DNA of 64,000 nucleotides from Nonomuraea pusilla (GTDB lineage: Bacteria > Actinomycetota > Actinomycetes > Streptosporangiales > Streptosporangiaceae): NCBI RefSeq assembly GCF_900109355.1, contig NZ_FOBF01000005.1, forward strand, positions 124,001 to 188,000, written 5' to 3'. Both the position numbers and the translations under genes were made by a program. Shown here piece after piece: positions 40,467-48,544 of this stretch. Numbering within the stretch: the first letter of the stretch is position 1; each line of letters starts with the position of its first letter. Under the pieces are notes generated by a model. That model saw nothing but the letters and a program-made list of their open reading frames with translations. It did no database searches and was not told where the DNA came from.

Positions 40467-41660
40467 CTACGTCCGCCGGCCGCCTCGGGCACCGGGAGCG
40501 GAGCGCCAGAGCCAGAGGGCGACCAGCGCGTACGGCAGCACCAGCAGGGCGAAGGACGCGCCGTGCGACACGTACGCCGACAGGCTGCCGTAGGCGGTGT
40601 AGACGCCCAGCGTGACGAGGTTCGTGCCGAGCCCCGCGACCGACGTGACGGTGGCCCGCGCCCGGCCGCTCAGACGTTCCTGCAGCCTGGCGTCGGCCAC
40701 CACGGCGGCCATCTGGAACGTCCCGAACGCGAGCGCCACCGGCGCGAACCCGGCCGGACCGCCGCTGAGCGCGCCCACGGCCATCGCGGCGGCGGCCAGG
40801 GCGAGCACGAGCGCGAACAGCCGCGCGGGCAGCCGCCGGGCCGCCTCCGACAGCAGACCGCCCACGGTCGCGCCGACCCACACGACCAGGACGAGCAGCG
40901 GGATCGCGGTCGTCGGCACGCCCGTCTCTGCGGCCAGGTACGGGACGTACTCCTCCAGCGCGCCCCAGATCGCGGTGACGAGGGTGACGAGCAGCACGGC
41001 CCCGAGCACCCGCCGGTCGCCGCGAACCTCGGCGACGCCTGCCCTGAGCGTCGCCAGGTAGCCGCCACCGGCGGCGCGGGCGGGCGTGCGGTGCTCGGGC
41101 AGCGCCAGCGCGCTGACGGCGCACAGCAGGCAGGCCGCGACGCTGGCGGCGCCCACGGCCGGATAGCCGCCCGCCGCGAAGACGGGCACCGCGAGCGCGA
41201 TGGCCGACGCGTCGGCCACCAGCCCGGCCGCGCGGGCCCGGCCCATCATGGTGACGTACCGGTCGGCGCACCCGAGGCGGTCGAGCTCCTCGTACGCCAG
41301 CGCCTCGTACGCGCCGGACGTGAGGGCCCCGCCCGCCCCCCACAGCACGAACCCGGCGGCGAACGCCCAGTAGGAGGGCGTCAGCGTCCACAGGGCGAAG
41401 CCGGCGCCGGTGAGCACGGGGGCGGCGAACAGCAGCAGGCGGCGCGACACGGCGTCGGCCCAGGCACCCGACGGCACCTCCAGGGCCATGCCGGTGACGG
41501 CCCAGATGACGAACAGCGACGAGGTCTCGGCCACCGACAGCCCGGCCTCGGTGAACAACAGGGTGTAGACGGGGTAGAGCAGGACGAATTCGCTGAGGAA
41601 CGCGTAGGCGTACAGGGTGCCGGCGAGCGTCGCGACGGCACGCGGAAGGGACGTGAGCAT
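40467..41660 (-). CDS. MFS transporter
   Basis: 397 residues from ATG 41660 (gaaggctcc upstream). Twelve hydrophobic segments are expected; the N-terminal half shows LSVAETSSLFVIWAVTGMAL, EVPSGAWADAVSRR (the conserved loop 2-3 motif) and GFVLWGAGGALTSGAYEALA. The subgroup resembles small-molecule or drug exporters of actinomycetes. No regulator is on the same strand. Confidence 0.9.
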   Translation of the reverse strand: MLTSLPRAVATLAGTLYAYAFLSEFVLLYPVYTLLFTEAGLSVAETSSLFVIWAVTGMALEVPSGAWADAVSRRLLLFAAPVLTGAGFALWTLTPSYWAFAAGFVLWGAGGALTSGAYEALAYEELDRLGCADRYVTMMGRARAAGLVADASAIALAVPVFAAGGYPAVGAASVAACLLCAVSALALPEHRTPARAAGGGYLATLRAGVAEVRGDRRVLGAVLLVTLVTAIWGALEEYVPYLAAETGVPTTAIPLLVLVVWVGATVGGLLSEAARRLPARLFALVLALAAAAMAVGALSGGPAGFAPVALAFGTFQMAAVVADARLQERLSGRARATVTSVAGLGTNLVTLGVYTAYGSLSAYVSHGASFALLVLPYALVALWLWRSAPGARGGRRT

Positions 41661-41954
41661 GGAGCCTTCCGAGGGGGATCCGAACGGGGGATGACGAGGA
41701 GCGAACTGCTCCCCGGCGGCCCCCTCGGCCTCCCAGACCCCTGCGAACCTCGAGGCTCCTGCGAACCTGCAGATCCCGGCGGACCTCCAGGCCAATGCGG
41801 GCCTGCAGATCTCTTCGGGCCTTCGGGCTGATCCGAACCCCGAAGCCCCTGCGGGCCTGTTCCCCGCGGCTCCCGAGGTCGCCTCGGCGCGGGCGGTGTC
41901 GGCTCAGATGTTCATCAATGTCGCCAGGTCATGCGCGCATCCTACGCCGCCCCC
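41661..41954. repeat. Gene-free interval with degenerate ~24-bp repeats
   Basis: Related segments cctgcgaacct, cctgcagatc and gcgggcctgcagatct alternate between about 41737 and 41850. No CDS, RNA or clear operator is seen. The end overlaps the approach to the MarR stop. Confidence 0.45.
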
Positions 41955-42476
41955 TCACGCCCCGCGCGACCCCTGGCCCAGGTGTTCCGTCTCGTCCGCC
42001 GCGCCCAGGCGGCCGCGCAGGTCCGGGCCGGCGCAGTCGGCGATGCGGGCGCGGAAGGGGCGACGGGAGAGGGCGTCCACGACGGCCTGGAGCGCGTCGC
42101 CCAGCGGAACGGGCAGCTCGGAGTCGAGGGTACGCGCGGCCCGTTCGGTGGCCGCCCATTCGGCTTCGACGGCGGGCAGTGCGGCTTCGGCCTTGGCGGT
42201 GAGCCGTACGATGCGCTGCCGCCCGTCGGCGCCGCGCTCCAGGGTGACGAACCCGCTGCGGCTCATCTGGTTCACGGTCTGGCTGGCCGCCGAGTGGGTG
42301 ACGCCGATGGCGGCGGCGAGGTCGCGGATGGACATGGGCCCCTCGGTGACGAGCGCGCGCACGGCGGGGGAGAAGCGCGGGCGGTAGTCGGGCATGCCGA
42401 GGTCGGCGTAGATCTCGGCGACGGCGCCGTCCATCAGGTCGTGGACGTGGCGCAGCAGGGTTCCCAGGGAGGCCAT
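41955..42476 (-). CDS. MarR-family regulator
   Basis: 173 residues from ATG 42476 (ggag 4 nt upstream). Winged helix: PMSIRDLAAAIGVTHSAASQ, TVNQMSRSGFVTLERGADGR, wing QRIVRLTAKA. Divergent from the prolyl iminopeptidase gene across an excellent palindrome, its likely operator. Confidence 0.9.
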   Translation of the reverse strand: MASLGTLLRHVHDLMDGAVAEIYADLGMPDYRPRFSPAVRALVTEGPMSIRDLAAAIGVTHSAASQTVNQMSRSGFVTLERGADGRQRIVRLTAKAEAALPAVEAEWAATERAARTLDSELPVPLGDALQAVVDALSRRPFRARIADCAGPDLRGRLGAADETEHLGQGSRGA

Positions 42477-42484
42477 AGACTCCA

Positions 42485-42505
42485 ATATAACAGTGCTGTT
42501 AGATA
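42485..42505. promoter_or_regulatory. MarR operator palindrome
   Basis: taacag-tg-ctgtta (42488-42501) is a perfect palindrome, extended by atat on both sides to ~21 bp. It sits between the two divergent starts and is much more AT-rich than its surroundings. Confidence 0.7.
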
Positions 42506-42520
42506 TAGGAGGAGTGCGAC

Positions 42521-43465
42521 ATGTATCCCACGGGTGAGCCGTACGACACGGGAACGCTCGACGTCGGCGACGGCAACCGTGTGTACTGGGAGGTGAGCGG
42601 CAACCCCCAGGGCAAGCCCGCGCTCATCGTGCACGGCGGCCCGGGATCGGGAGCCTCCTCCTCGCCGAGGTGGAGGACGTACTTCGATCCGGAGGCGTAC
42701 CGGGTGGTGCTGTTCGACCAGCGGGGGTGCGGCAGGAGCACGCCCTCGGCCGCCCGCTGGGACACCGACCTGTCCGTCAACACCACCCACCACCTGCTCG
42801 CCGACATGGAGCTGCTGCGCCGGCACCTCGGCATCGAGCGGTGGCAGCTCTTCGGCGGCTCCTGGGGCACGACCCTGGGGCTGGCGTACGCTGTGCGGCA
42901 CCCCGACCGCGTCTCGGAGGTGATCATGAGCGGCATCGGCACCACCACGCCGGGCGAGGTCCAGTGGATCACCCGGGACGTGGGGCGGATCTTCCCGGAG
43001 GCGTGGGACAGGTTCCACGCGGCCGCCGGCAGGCCTGAAGGGAACATGGCGGAGGCGTACGCCCGGCTGCTGGAACACCCCGACCCGGCCGTGCGCGAGC
43101 AGGCGGCCGCCGACTGGTGCGACTGGGAGGACTCCCACGTACGGCTGCGTCCCGGGCAGCCGCGTGACACCCGTTACGACGACCGCGACTTCCGGGTGAC
43201 GTTCGCGCGGCTGGTGACGCACTATTGGCGGCACCACGCCTGGCTGGAGGACGGCGAGCTGCTGTGCGGCGTCGAGGGGCTGGGCGGCGTGCCGGGGGTG
43301 CTGGTGCACGGGCGGCTCGACGTGAGCACCCCGCTGGAGACGGCGTGGCGGCTGTCGCGGGCCTGGCCGGGCTGCTAGCTGGTCGTCGTGGACGACGCCG
43401 GCCACGGCCCAGGCCTGGGTGCGGCGCTGGTGGCCGCGACGGACAAGTTCGCCGGACGCGGCTAG
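42521..43465 (+). pseudogene. pip: Prolyl iminopeptidase with an in-frame nonsense codon
   Basis: ATG 42521 opens an alpha/beta hydrolase of the proline iminopeptidase family: HGGPGSGASSSPRWR, FDQRGCGRSTPS, nucleophile FGGSWGTTLGLAYAVRHPDR and acid HGRLDVSTP. The frame stops at TAG 43376-43378. Reading on in the same frame gives LVVVDDAGHGPGLGAALVAA, then TDKFAGRG, to a stop at 43465. The AGHG segment is the expected catalytic His. The stop thus removes an essential residue and about 30 C-terminal residues. Unless TAG is read through, the product (285 residues) is inactive. Confidence 0.85.
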
Positions 43466-43485
43466 CGCGGCGACGAGGAGAGGCG

Positions 43486-44253
43486 ATGAGGAGATCGGTG
43501 CGCGCATCGGGAACGTGGAAGGCCGAAGCGGCGGCGATGTCGATCGCGCTGTTCACCGCCGCCTGCGCGGCGGCCGGCGAACCCGCCGCCGGCGAACCTG
43601 CCGCCGGCCATCCCGCGTCCTCGCCCGTCCCGGGCGGTGTCTCCTCGCCCGTCCCGGGAGGCATCTCCTCGCCCGTCCCGGGCGGCGTGCCGTCGCAGGG
43701 TTCCACGGACCTCGTGACGCCTGGCGGCTACGGGCAGTCCTGTCAGCGGCATCCCCAGATCTGCCGTGTCCAGGAAGGATCGGTGCCTGCCCGGCTGTGG
43801 CGGCCGATGAGCTTCTCCAAGCCCGCCGGCAGATGCCCGGCGACCACCGGCGCGCGACTGCCCGACGGGCTCCCCTTCGGCGGCACGGCCTTCGGCGACG
43901 GACCCGTCCGGCTGGTGCTGGTGGGCGCGGAACGGGAGGCGAGAGCGGAGCTCGACGTGCTCAGAGACGGCTGGTACGGCAGGAAGTCGCTGTGGTTCTC
44001 CGCCCCCTCCTACGAGGGCCCGGTGCTGCTGCGTGGAATGCGGCTGGACGCTCCTGGCGACGTGGCCTTCGGCGAGAGCCCGAGCTCCCTGGCCGTCCAG
44101 ATCCCGGCCGGCCCCGGCGTCAACGTCAGCGACGGCTACCGGCACTGGCCGGGTGGCACCTGGGTGCGGGAGCCCGGCTGCTACGGGCTGCGGGCCGACG
44201 GGCTGGACTTCTCCGTCACCGTGGTCGTGGACCTGCTGCCTCCCGCCGGCTGA
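43486..44253 (+). CDS. Predicted lipoprotein with PVPGG repeats
   Basis: 255 residues from ATG 43486 (gaggagaggcg upstream). Signal peptide SIALFTAACAAAG with lipobox TAAC. A linker follows with AAGEP duplicated and three 8-residue repeats SSPVPGGV/I (24-bp direct repeats near 43620-43690). The remaining ~150 residues form an extracellular domain with Cys pairs (SCQRHPQICR) and a beta-rich end YRHWPGGTWVREPGCYGLRA. Function unknown. The domain has an immunoglobulin-like look but no confident match. Confidence 0.75.
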   Translation: MRRSVRASGTWKAEAAAMSIALFTAACAAAGEPAAGEPAAGHPASSPVPGGVSSPVPGGISSPVPGGVPSQGSTDLVTPGGYGQSCQRHPQICRVQEGSVPARLWRPMSFSKPAGRCPATTGARLPDGLPFGGTAFGDGPVRLVLVGAEREARAELDVLRDGWYGRKSLWFSAPSYEGPVLLRGMRLDAPGDVAFGESPSSLAVQIPAGPGVNVSDGYRHWPGGTWVREPGCYGLRADGLDFSVTVVVDLLPPAG

Positions 44254-44277
44254 AGGCAGCCGCGCGCCGGCCACCTG

Positions 44278-44667
44278 TCAGCCCGTGCCGGCGTTCGCCT
44301 CCCGTTCCGTGGCGGGAGTCTCCCCTGGCTCCTGGTCGGGGAGCGGGATCCATTTGTGGGCCCAGGTCACCAGCTCGTCGAGGGCCGGGCGGAGCTCCTC
44401 GCCCTTCTCGGTCAGGTGGTACTCCACGCGCACCGGGGACGTCGGCAGCACCCGGCGCTCGACGATGCCGGCCGACTCCAGCTCGCGCAGCCGCCGGGCC
44501 AGCATCGTGTCGTTGATGCCGGGGATGGCCGCCTTGAGGTCGGCGTAGCGGTGGGAGCCCTTGAAGATCATGTGGATCACGGCGCCCGTCCACCTCGCGC
44601 CGATGAGTTCGAGGGCGATGTGGAACCGGACGCAGACGGAGTGGAGGCTCACGCGACCATCGTACAT
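44278..44667 (-). CDS. HxlR-family regulator
   Basis: 129 residues from ATG 44667. Typical HxlR winged helix: ALELIGARWTGAVIHMIFKG, SHRYADLKAAIPGINDTMLA, RRLRELESAGIVERRV, and the wing VRVEYHLTEKGEELRP. The usual conserved Cys near the start is present (VCVRFHIALEL). Divergent from the FMN reductase gene, whose promoter it most likely controls in response to redox or quinone stress. Confidence 0.93.
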   Translation of the reverse strand: MYDGRVSLHSVCVRFHIALELIGARWTGAVIHMIFKGSHRYADLKAAIPGINDTMLARRLRELESAGIVERRVLPTSPVRVEYHLTEKGEELRPALDELVTWAHKWIPLPDQEPGETPATEREANAGTG

Positions 44668-44679
44668 TTGCTATGGAAT

Positions 44680-44694
44680 ATGTAGCTACTACAT
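44680..44694. promoter_or_regulatory. HxlR-type palindrome
   Basis: atgtag-cta-ctacat is a perfect 6-bp palindrome in the 70-bp HxlR/FMN reductase gap. A second partial site (gtacat at 44662) lies nearby. Fits paired HxlR binding. Confidence 0.5.
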
Positions 44695-44737
44695 TATGTT
44701 GAGCAACTCTGTCATTCTGAGTGAGGAGATGTTCACC

Positions 44738-45310
44738 ATGGCCAAGCCCGTCCTGCAGATCATCGTCGGCAGCACCCGTCCCGGCCGCGTCGGACGCGCG
44801 ATCGCCCACTGGTTCCGCGACCGCGCCGAGCAGCGCGGCGACTTCGACGTCGAGCTGATCGACCTGGCCGAGGTCGCCCTGCCCTTCATGGACGAGCCGC
44901 ACCACCCCAGGCTGAAGCAGTACGTGAACGCGCACACCAAGGAGTGGAGCGCCACCGTCGAGCGCGGCGACGCCTACGTCTTCGTCACGCCCGAGTACAA
45001 CCACAGCTTCACCGCGGTGACCAAGAACGCCCTCGACTACCTGCACCAGGAGTGGCAGCACAAGGCCGCGGGGTTCGTCAGCTACGGCGGCGTCTCCGGC
45101 GGCACCCGCGCCGTGAACGGCCTGCGCCAGGTCGTCAGCACGCTGAAGATGGTGCCGATCGTCGAGGCGGTGAACATCCCGTTCTTCCCCCAGTTCATCG
45201 GCGAGGACGGCACGGTCACGCCCAACGACGTCATGAACCAGTCCGCCGACGCCATGCTCGACGAGCTGGCCAAGCTCACCGGAGCACTGAGCGCCCTGCG
45301 CGCCGCCTGA
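44738..45310 (+). CDS. NADPH-dependent FMN reductase (flavodoxin fold)
   Basis: 190 residues from ATG 44738 (gaggag 9 nt upstream). FMN-binding features: IIVGSTRPGRVGRAIAHWF (phosphate loop) and VTPEYNHSFTAVTKNALDYL. The family reduces FMN, quinones or azo dyes with NAD(P)H. Regulated with the divergent HxlR gene. The next gene on the strand (B12-type radical SAM) starts 15 nt later and is probably co-transcribed. Confidence 0.93.
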   Translation: MAKPVLQIIVGSTRPGRVGRAIAHWFRDRAEQRGDFDVELIDLAEVALPFMDEPHHPRLKQYVNAHTKEWSATVERGDAYVFVTPEYNHSFTAVTKNALDYLHQEWQHKAAGFVSYGGVSGGTRAVNGLRQVVSTLKMVPIVEAVNIPFFPQFIGEDGTVTPNDVMNQSADAMLDELAKLTGALSALRAA

Positions 45311-45325
45311 GCTACGCTGCGGGGC

Positions 45326-46606
45326 GTGACGCTGGCCGTGAGTGTGGTGGTCCGATACCGCAAGGCGGTGACGTACGGCATCCACGCCGTGCTCGCCGCG
45401 CTGGAGACCGCGGGCGTCGAGCACGAACTGCTGCTCGGCACCACCCCCGAGGAGACGGCGGCCCACATCACCTCCGCCGCCGGCGACCGCGTGCTCGTGC
45501 TGTGGTCGTTCTACTCGCCGGACGCCGAGGCGATGGCGGCCGAGCTGGCCCTCGTCAGGTCGCTGAGCGGCGGGCGGGGCCAGCACATCGCGGGCGGCGT
45601 CCACGCCACCGCCGAGCCGCAGCAGGTCCTCGACGCCGGCTGGGACCTCGCCGCCATCGGCGAGGGCGAGTCCACGATCATCTCGCTGGTCGGGGCGCTC
45701 CAGCGTGACGAGCCGCTGACCGGCGTGCCCGGCCTGGCCGTCCGCGACTCCGACGGGGTGGCGCTGCGCACCAGGCCCGCGCCGCAGCTCCCGCTCGACG
45801 CGTACCCGTCGTTCGTCGGCAGGAACGGCCCCATCGAGATCACCAGGGGCTGCCGCTACACCTGCCGCTTCTGCCAGACGCCGTTCATGTTCGGCGGGCA
45901 GTTCCGCCACCGCTCCGTCGCCAGCGTGCGCGAGCACGTGCGCGGCATGGTGGAGCGCGGCCTGCGCGACGTCCGGTTCATCACCCCGACCTCGCTCTCG
46001 TACGGCTCCCCGGGCCCCGGCCCCGACCTCGACGCCGTCGAGGAGCTGCTGGCGGGGGTGAAGGAGGAGCTGCCGCCGCGGGGCCGCGTGTTCTTCGGCA
46101 GCTTCCCCTCGGAGGTGCGCCCGGAGCACGTCACGCCCGAGGCCATGCGGCTGCTGAAGAAGTACGTCGCCAACGACAACCTGATCATCGGCGCCCAGTC
46201 GGGCTCCGACCAGGTGCTGGCCGCTTCCGGACGCGGCCACGGCACCTCGCCCGTGCGCGACGCGGTCAGGATCGCCGCCGAGCACGGCTTCCGGCCGAAC
46301 GTCGACTTCATCTTCGGCATGCCGGGCGAGTCGGAGGAGGACCAGCGGGCCTCGCTCAAGCTCGCCGCCGACCTGGCCGAGATGGGGGCGCGCATCCACA
46401 CCCACACGTTCATGCCGCTGCCGGGCACGCCGTGGCGTGACGCCGAGCCCGCGTTCATCCCGCTGGAGACCATGCGGGAGCTCGACAGGCTGGCGCAGCG
46501 CGGCGACGCCTACGGCCACTGGCGCAAGCAGGCCGAGCACTCGGCGCGGCTGGCCGAGACGGCCAAGGCGTACCCGCGCCGGACGCGCCGCCGCCGCACG
46601 AGCTGA
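45326..46606 (+). CDS. B12-binding-domain/radical SAM protein (MJ_1487-like)
   Basis: 426 residues from GTG 45326. Residues 1-130 form a Rossmann-type B12-like domain (LVLWSFYSPDAEAMAAELAL; AAIGEGESTI) without the DXHXXG base-off motif. The radical SAM domain has the cluster GCRYTCRFCQTPFMFG, then RFITPTSLSYGS, IIGAQSGSDQVL and GFRPNVDFIFGMPGES. This layout matches a family known mainly from archaea (MJ_1487 type). The very basic C-terminus (PRRTRRRRTS) is unusual. The reaction is unknown; a C-methyl transfer or rearrangement is suggested by the class. Confidence 0.85.
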   Translation: MTLAVSVVVRYRKAVTYGIHAVLAALETAGVEHELLLGTTPEETAAHITSAAGDRVLVLWSFYSPDAEAMAAELALVRSLSGGRGQHIAGGVHATAEPQQVLDAGWDLAAIGEGESTIISLVGALQRDEPLTGVPGLAVRDSDGVALRTRPAPQLPLDAYPSFVGRNGPIEITRGCRYTCRFCQTPFMFGGQFRHRSVASVREHVRGMVERGLRDVRFITPTSLSYGSPGPGPDLDAVEELLAGVKEELPPRGRVFFGSFPSEVRPEHVTPEAMRLLKKYVANDNLIIGAQSGSDQVLAASGRGHGTSPVRDAVRIAAEHGFRPNVDFIFGMPGESEEDQRASLKLAADLAEMGARIHTHTFMPLPGTPWRDAEPAFIPLETMRELDRLAQRGDAYGHWRKQAEHSARLAETAKAYPRRTRRRRTS

Positions 46607-46671
46607 CCAGCCCCGCCGCGCCGGGCCGCCGCACGAGCCGACGACGAGGCCCCTCCCGTACGGGTCGTGGG

Positions 46672-46905
46672 TCAGTCGTCGTCGCCGCCGAGCCGGTCGA
46701 ACACCCGCACGAGCAGGTCGCCCACCGGCCTCAGCACCTCGGACACCGCGGTGGCCAGCGGTGTGAAGATGTCCCTGACCTCGGTGAAAAGGTCGGGGCC
46801 CTTGCTTTCGGGAGGCGACCAGCGCATCGCGTCGGCGCTCAGCGTCTCCCATTCCTCGACCGCGCCGTCGATCGAGTCGAGGACGTGATCCGGGTCGCTT
46901 CGCAT
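46672..46905 (-). CDS. Small acidic hypothetical protein
   Basis: 77 residues from ATG 46905 with aggagg at ideal spacing. Mostly helical with clusters DPDHVLDSIDGAVEEWETLS and EVLRPVGDLLVRVFDRLGGD; acidic C-terminus GGDDD. No family recognised. It sits alone between convergent and co-directional genes. Confidence 0.65.
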   Translation of the reverse strand: MRSDPDHVLDSIDGAVEEWETLSADAMRWSPPESKGPDLFTEVRDIFTPLATAVSEVLRPVGDLLVRVFDRLGGDDD

Positions 46906-46945
46906 GACCGTCCTCCTGGACATCGGCCTCACCACCCACGGTACG

Positions 46946-47455
46946 TCAGGCGGGAATCGACACCCCCACCCCGCCGCGGGTGTGCGCTCCGAACCGCTCC
47001 TTGTCGGCGGCCAGGTCGAGCGGGCGGACGGCGGAGCGGCCGGCGAGGATCTCGTCGGTGAGCAGCGAGGCCGGCACCAGCCAGGACACCTCGAACTCCA
47101 GGCCGTCGGGGTCGCGCGCGTACAGCGCCTTGGTGCTGGAGTGGTCGGACGCGCCGACGAGCGCGCCCATCTCGCTCAGCTTGACGGCGATGCGCTCAAG
47201 CTCGTCCAGGGTGTCCACCTCCCAGGCCAGGTGGTAGAGCCCGACGGAGGTGCGTCCGGCGGTGGTGGGGCCGGCGCCGGAGCCGATCTCGAACAGGCCG
47301 AGGTCGTGGTCGTTGGAGGAGCCGGAGGCCTGCAGGAACGCCGCGCCCCGCATGCCCATGACGACCTCGAAGCCGAGGGCCTCGCGGTAGAAGGCGACGC
47401 TGCGCTCCACGTCGCGGACGTAGAGGACGGCGTGGTTGAGCCGCTGGACCGGCAT
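46946..47455 (-). CDS. VOC-family (glyoxalase/extradiol dioxygenase-like) protein
   Basis: 169 residues from ATG 47455. Two betaalphabetabetabeta modules: LNHAVLYVRDVERSVAFYRE (metal His) and GLYHLAWEVDTLDELERIAV (second His), ending LYARDPDGLEFEVSW (Glu). The three metal ligands are at expected places. The substrate is unknown. Divergent from a MarR gene that probably regulates it. Confidence 0.9.
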   Translation of the reverse strand: MPVQRLNHAVLYVRDVERSVAFYREALGFEVVMGMRGAAFLQASGSSNDHDLGLFEIGSGAGPTTAGRTSVGLYHLAWEVDTLDELERIAVKLSEMGALVGASDHSSTKALYARDPDGLEFEVSWLVPASLLTDEILAGRSAVRPLDLAADKERFGAHTRGGVGVSIPA

Positions 47456-47516
47456 GGTGATCCCCTTTCAGCAGAATCTCCACCAAGTATATGAGAGTTC
47501 AAGTAAACTGCGTAGG

Positions 47517-47966
47517 GTGACCCGATGGCTGGACGCGGACGAACAGCACGCGTGGCGCTCCTTCCTCGCCGCGACACAACTGATCTACGAGGCGCTCGAC
47601 CGGCAGCTGCAGCGCGACGCCGGCATGCCGCACACGTACTACATGATCTTGGTGGCGCTCTCCGAGGCCCCTGCGCGCTCGATGCGCATGAGCGAGCTGG
47701 CCGCGAGGGCCCAGAGCTCGCAGAGCCGGCTCTCGCACGCCGTCGCCCGGCTGGAGGAGCGCGGCTGGGTGCGCCGCGAACGCTGCCCGTCCGACCGGCG
47801 GGGGAACGTCGCCGTCCTCACCGACGAGGGGTTCGCCGCCCTCGCCGCCGCCGCGCCCGGCCACGTCGAGGAGGTGCGCCGCAGCCTGTTCGACGTGCTC
47901 ACGCCCGAGCAGGTACGCGACCTGGACGAGATTTGCTCGGCCGTGCGGAACACGCTGGAGCGGTAG
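47517..47966 (+). CDS. MarR-family regulator
   Basis: 149 residues from GTG 47517. Winged helix: SMRMSELAARAQSSQSRLSH, AVARLEERGWVRRERCPSDR, wing RGNVAVLTDEG. Divergent from the VOC gene across 61 bp that include two caagta repeats. Upstream in-frame residues to 47436 overlap the VOC gene and are not used. Confidence 0.9.
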   Translation: MTRWLDADEQHAWRSFLAATQLIYEALDRQLQRDAGMPHTYYMILVALSEAPARSMRMSELAARAQSSQSRLSHAVARLEERGWVRRERCPSDRRGNVAVLTDEGFAALAAAAPGHVEEVRRSLFDVLTPEQVRDLDEICSAVRNTLER

Positions 47967-48033
47967 CGGGAAACTGTCGGGGCGACACCGTAGCGTTCTC
48001 CCGGAACCCGTACGGGCGAGCGAGGAGGCGCGG

Positions 48034-48222
48034 ATGCACCACACCGAAGAGGCCCTTTTCCTGGCGGTCCACGGCATCGCGGGGCGGCTGGCGGGCCAGC
48101 CCGTGCCCGTGGTGATGGACGCCCTGTTGCGCCAGCTCCCCAAGGCGCCCGGCCTCGAGGTGGCGGAGATCCGCAAGATCGCCGAAGAGATCAGCGTGGG
48201 CCGCGACCCCTCGGGCCTGTAA
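48034..48222 (+). CDS. Small helical protein, 62 residues
   Basis: ATG 48034 with gcgaggaggcgg upstream. A fully helical sequence: ALFLAVHGIAGRLAGQPVPV, then VMDALLRQLPKAPGLEV and IRKIAEEISVGRDPSG. No family recognised. The good ribosome site argues it is real. Confidence 0.6.
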   Translation: MHHTEEALFLAVHGIAGRLAGQPVPVVMDALLRQLPKAPGLEVAEIRKIAEEISVGRDPSGL

Positions 48223-48544
48223 CCCCAAGCCCCCTGCCACTCGCCCGCCTTCCCCGCGGGCCGGGTGGGACGCGCCGTGCTGGACGGCGGTCCTGCCCCG
48301 GAGCCTGACTCCCCCCGGCTGCCCTGAGGTCGGGTGCGGTGCGTCGTGCCAGGCGGCCGCCCCGCCCGGGAGCCCGGCTCCCGTCGGCTGTCCTGAGATC
48401 CCTGTGCCCTGCGGTGCCGGGTGGCGGTGTGGAGCGTTTCGTCGTGCGGCCGAACAGGCCCTGGACGTCCTGGTTCGGCCCGTTGGGGGCGGTTAGCATG
48501 GCTGCCGTCTACTCGGCTCGGTGGAGCAGGTTAGGAGTTCGCGG
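48223..48544. repeat. Gene-free interval with a diverged ~67-bp repeat
   Basis: Two related blocks (around 48283-48335 and 48350-48402), each ending ggctg(c/t)cctgag(g/a)tc, are spaced ~67 bp apart. They precede the xylulokinase ribosome site. No CDS or operator is convincing. Confidence 0.45.
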
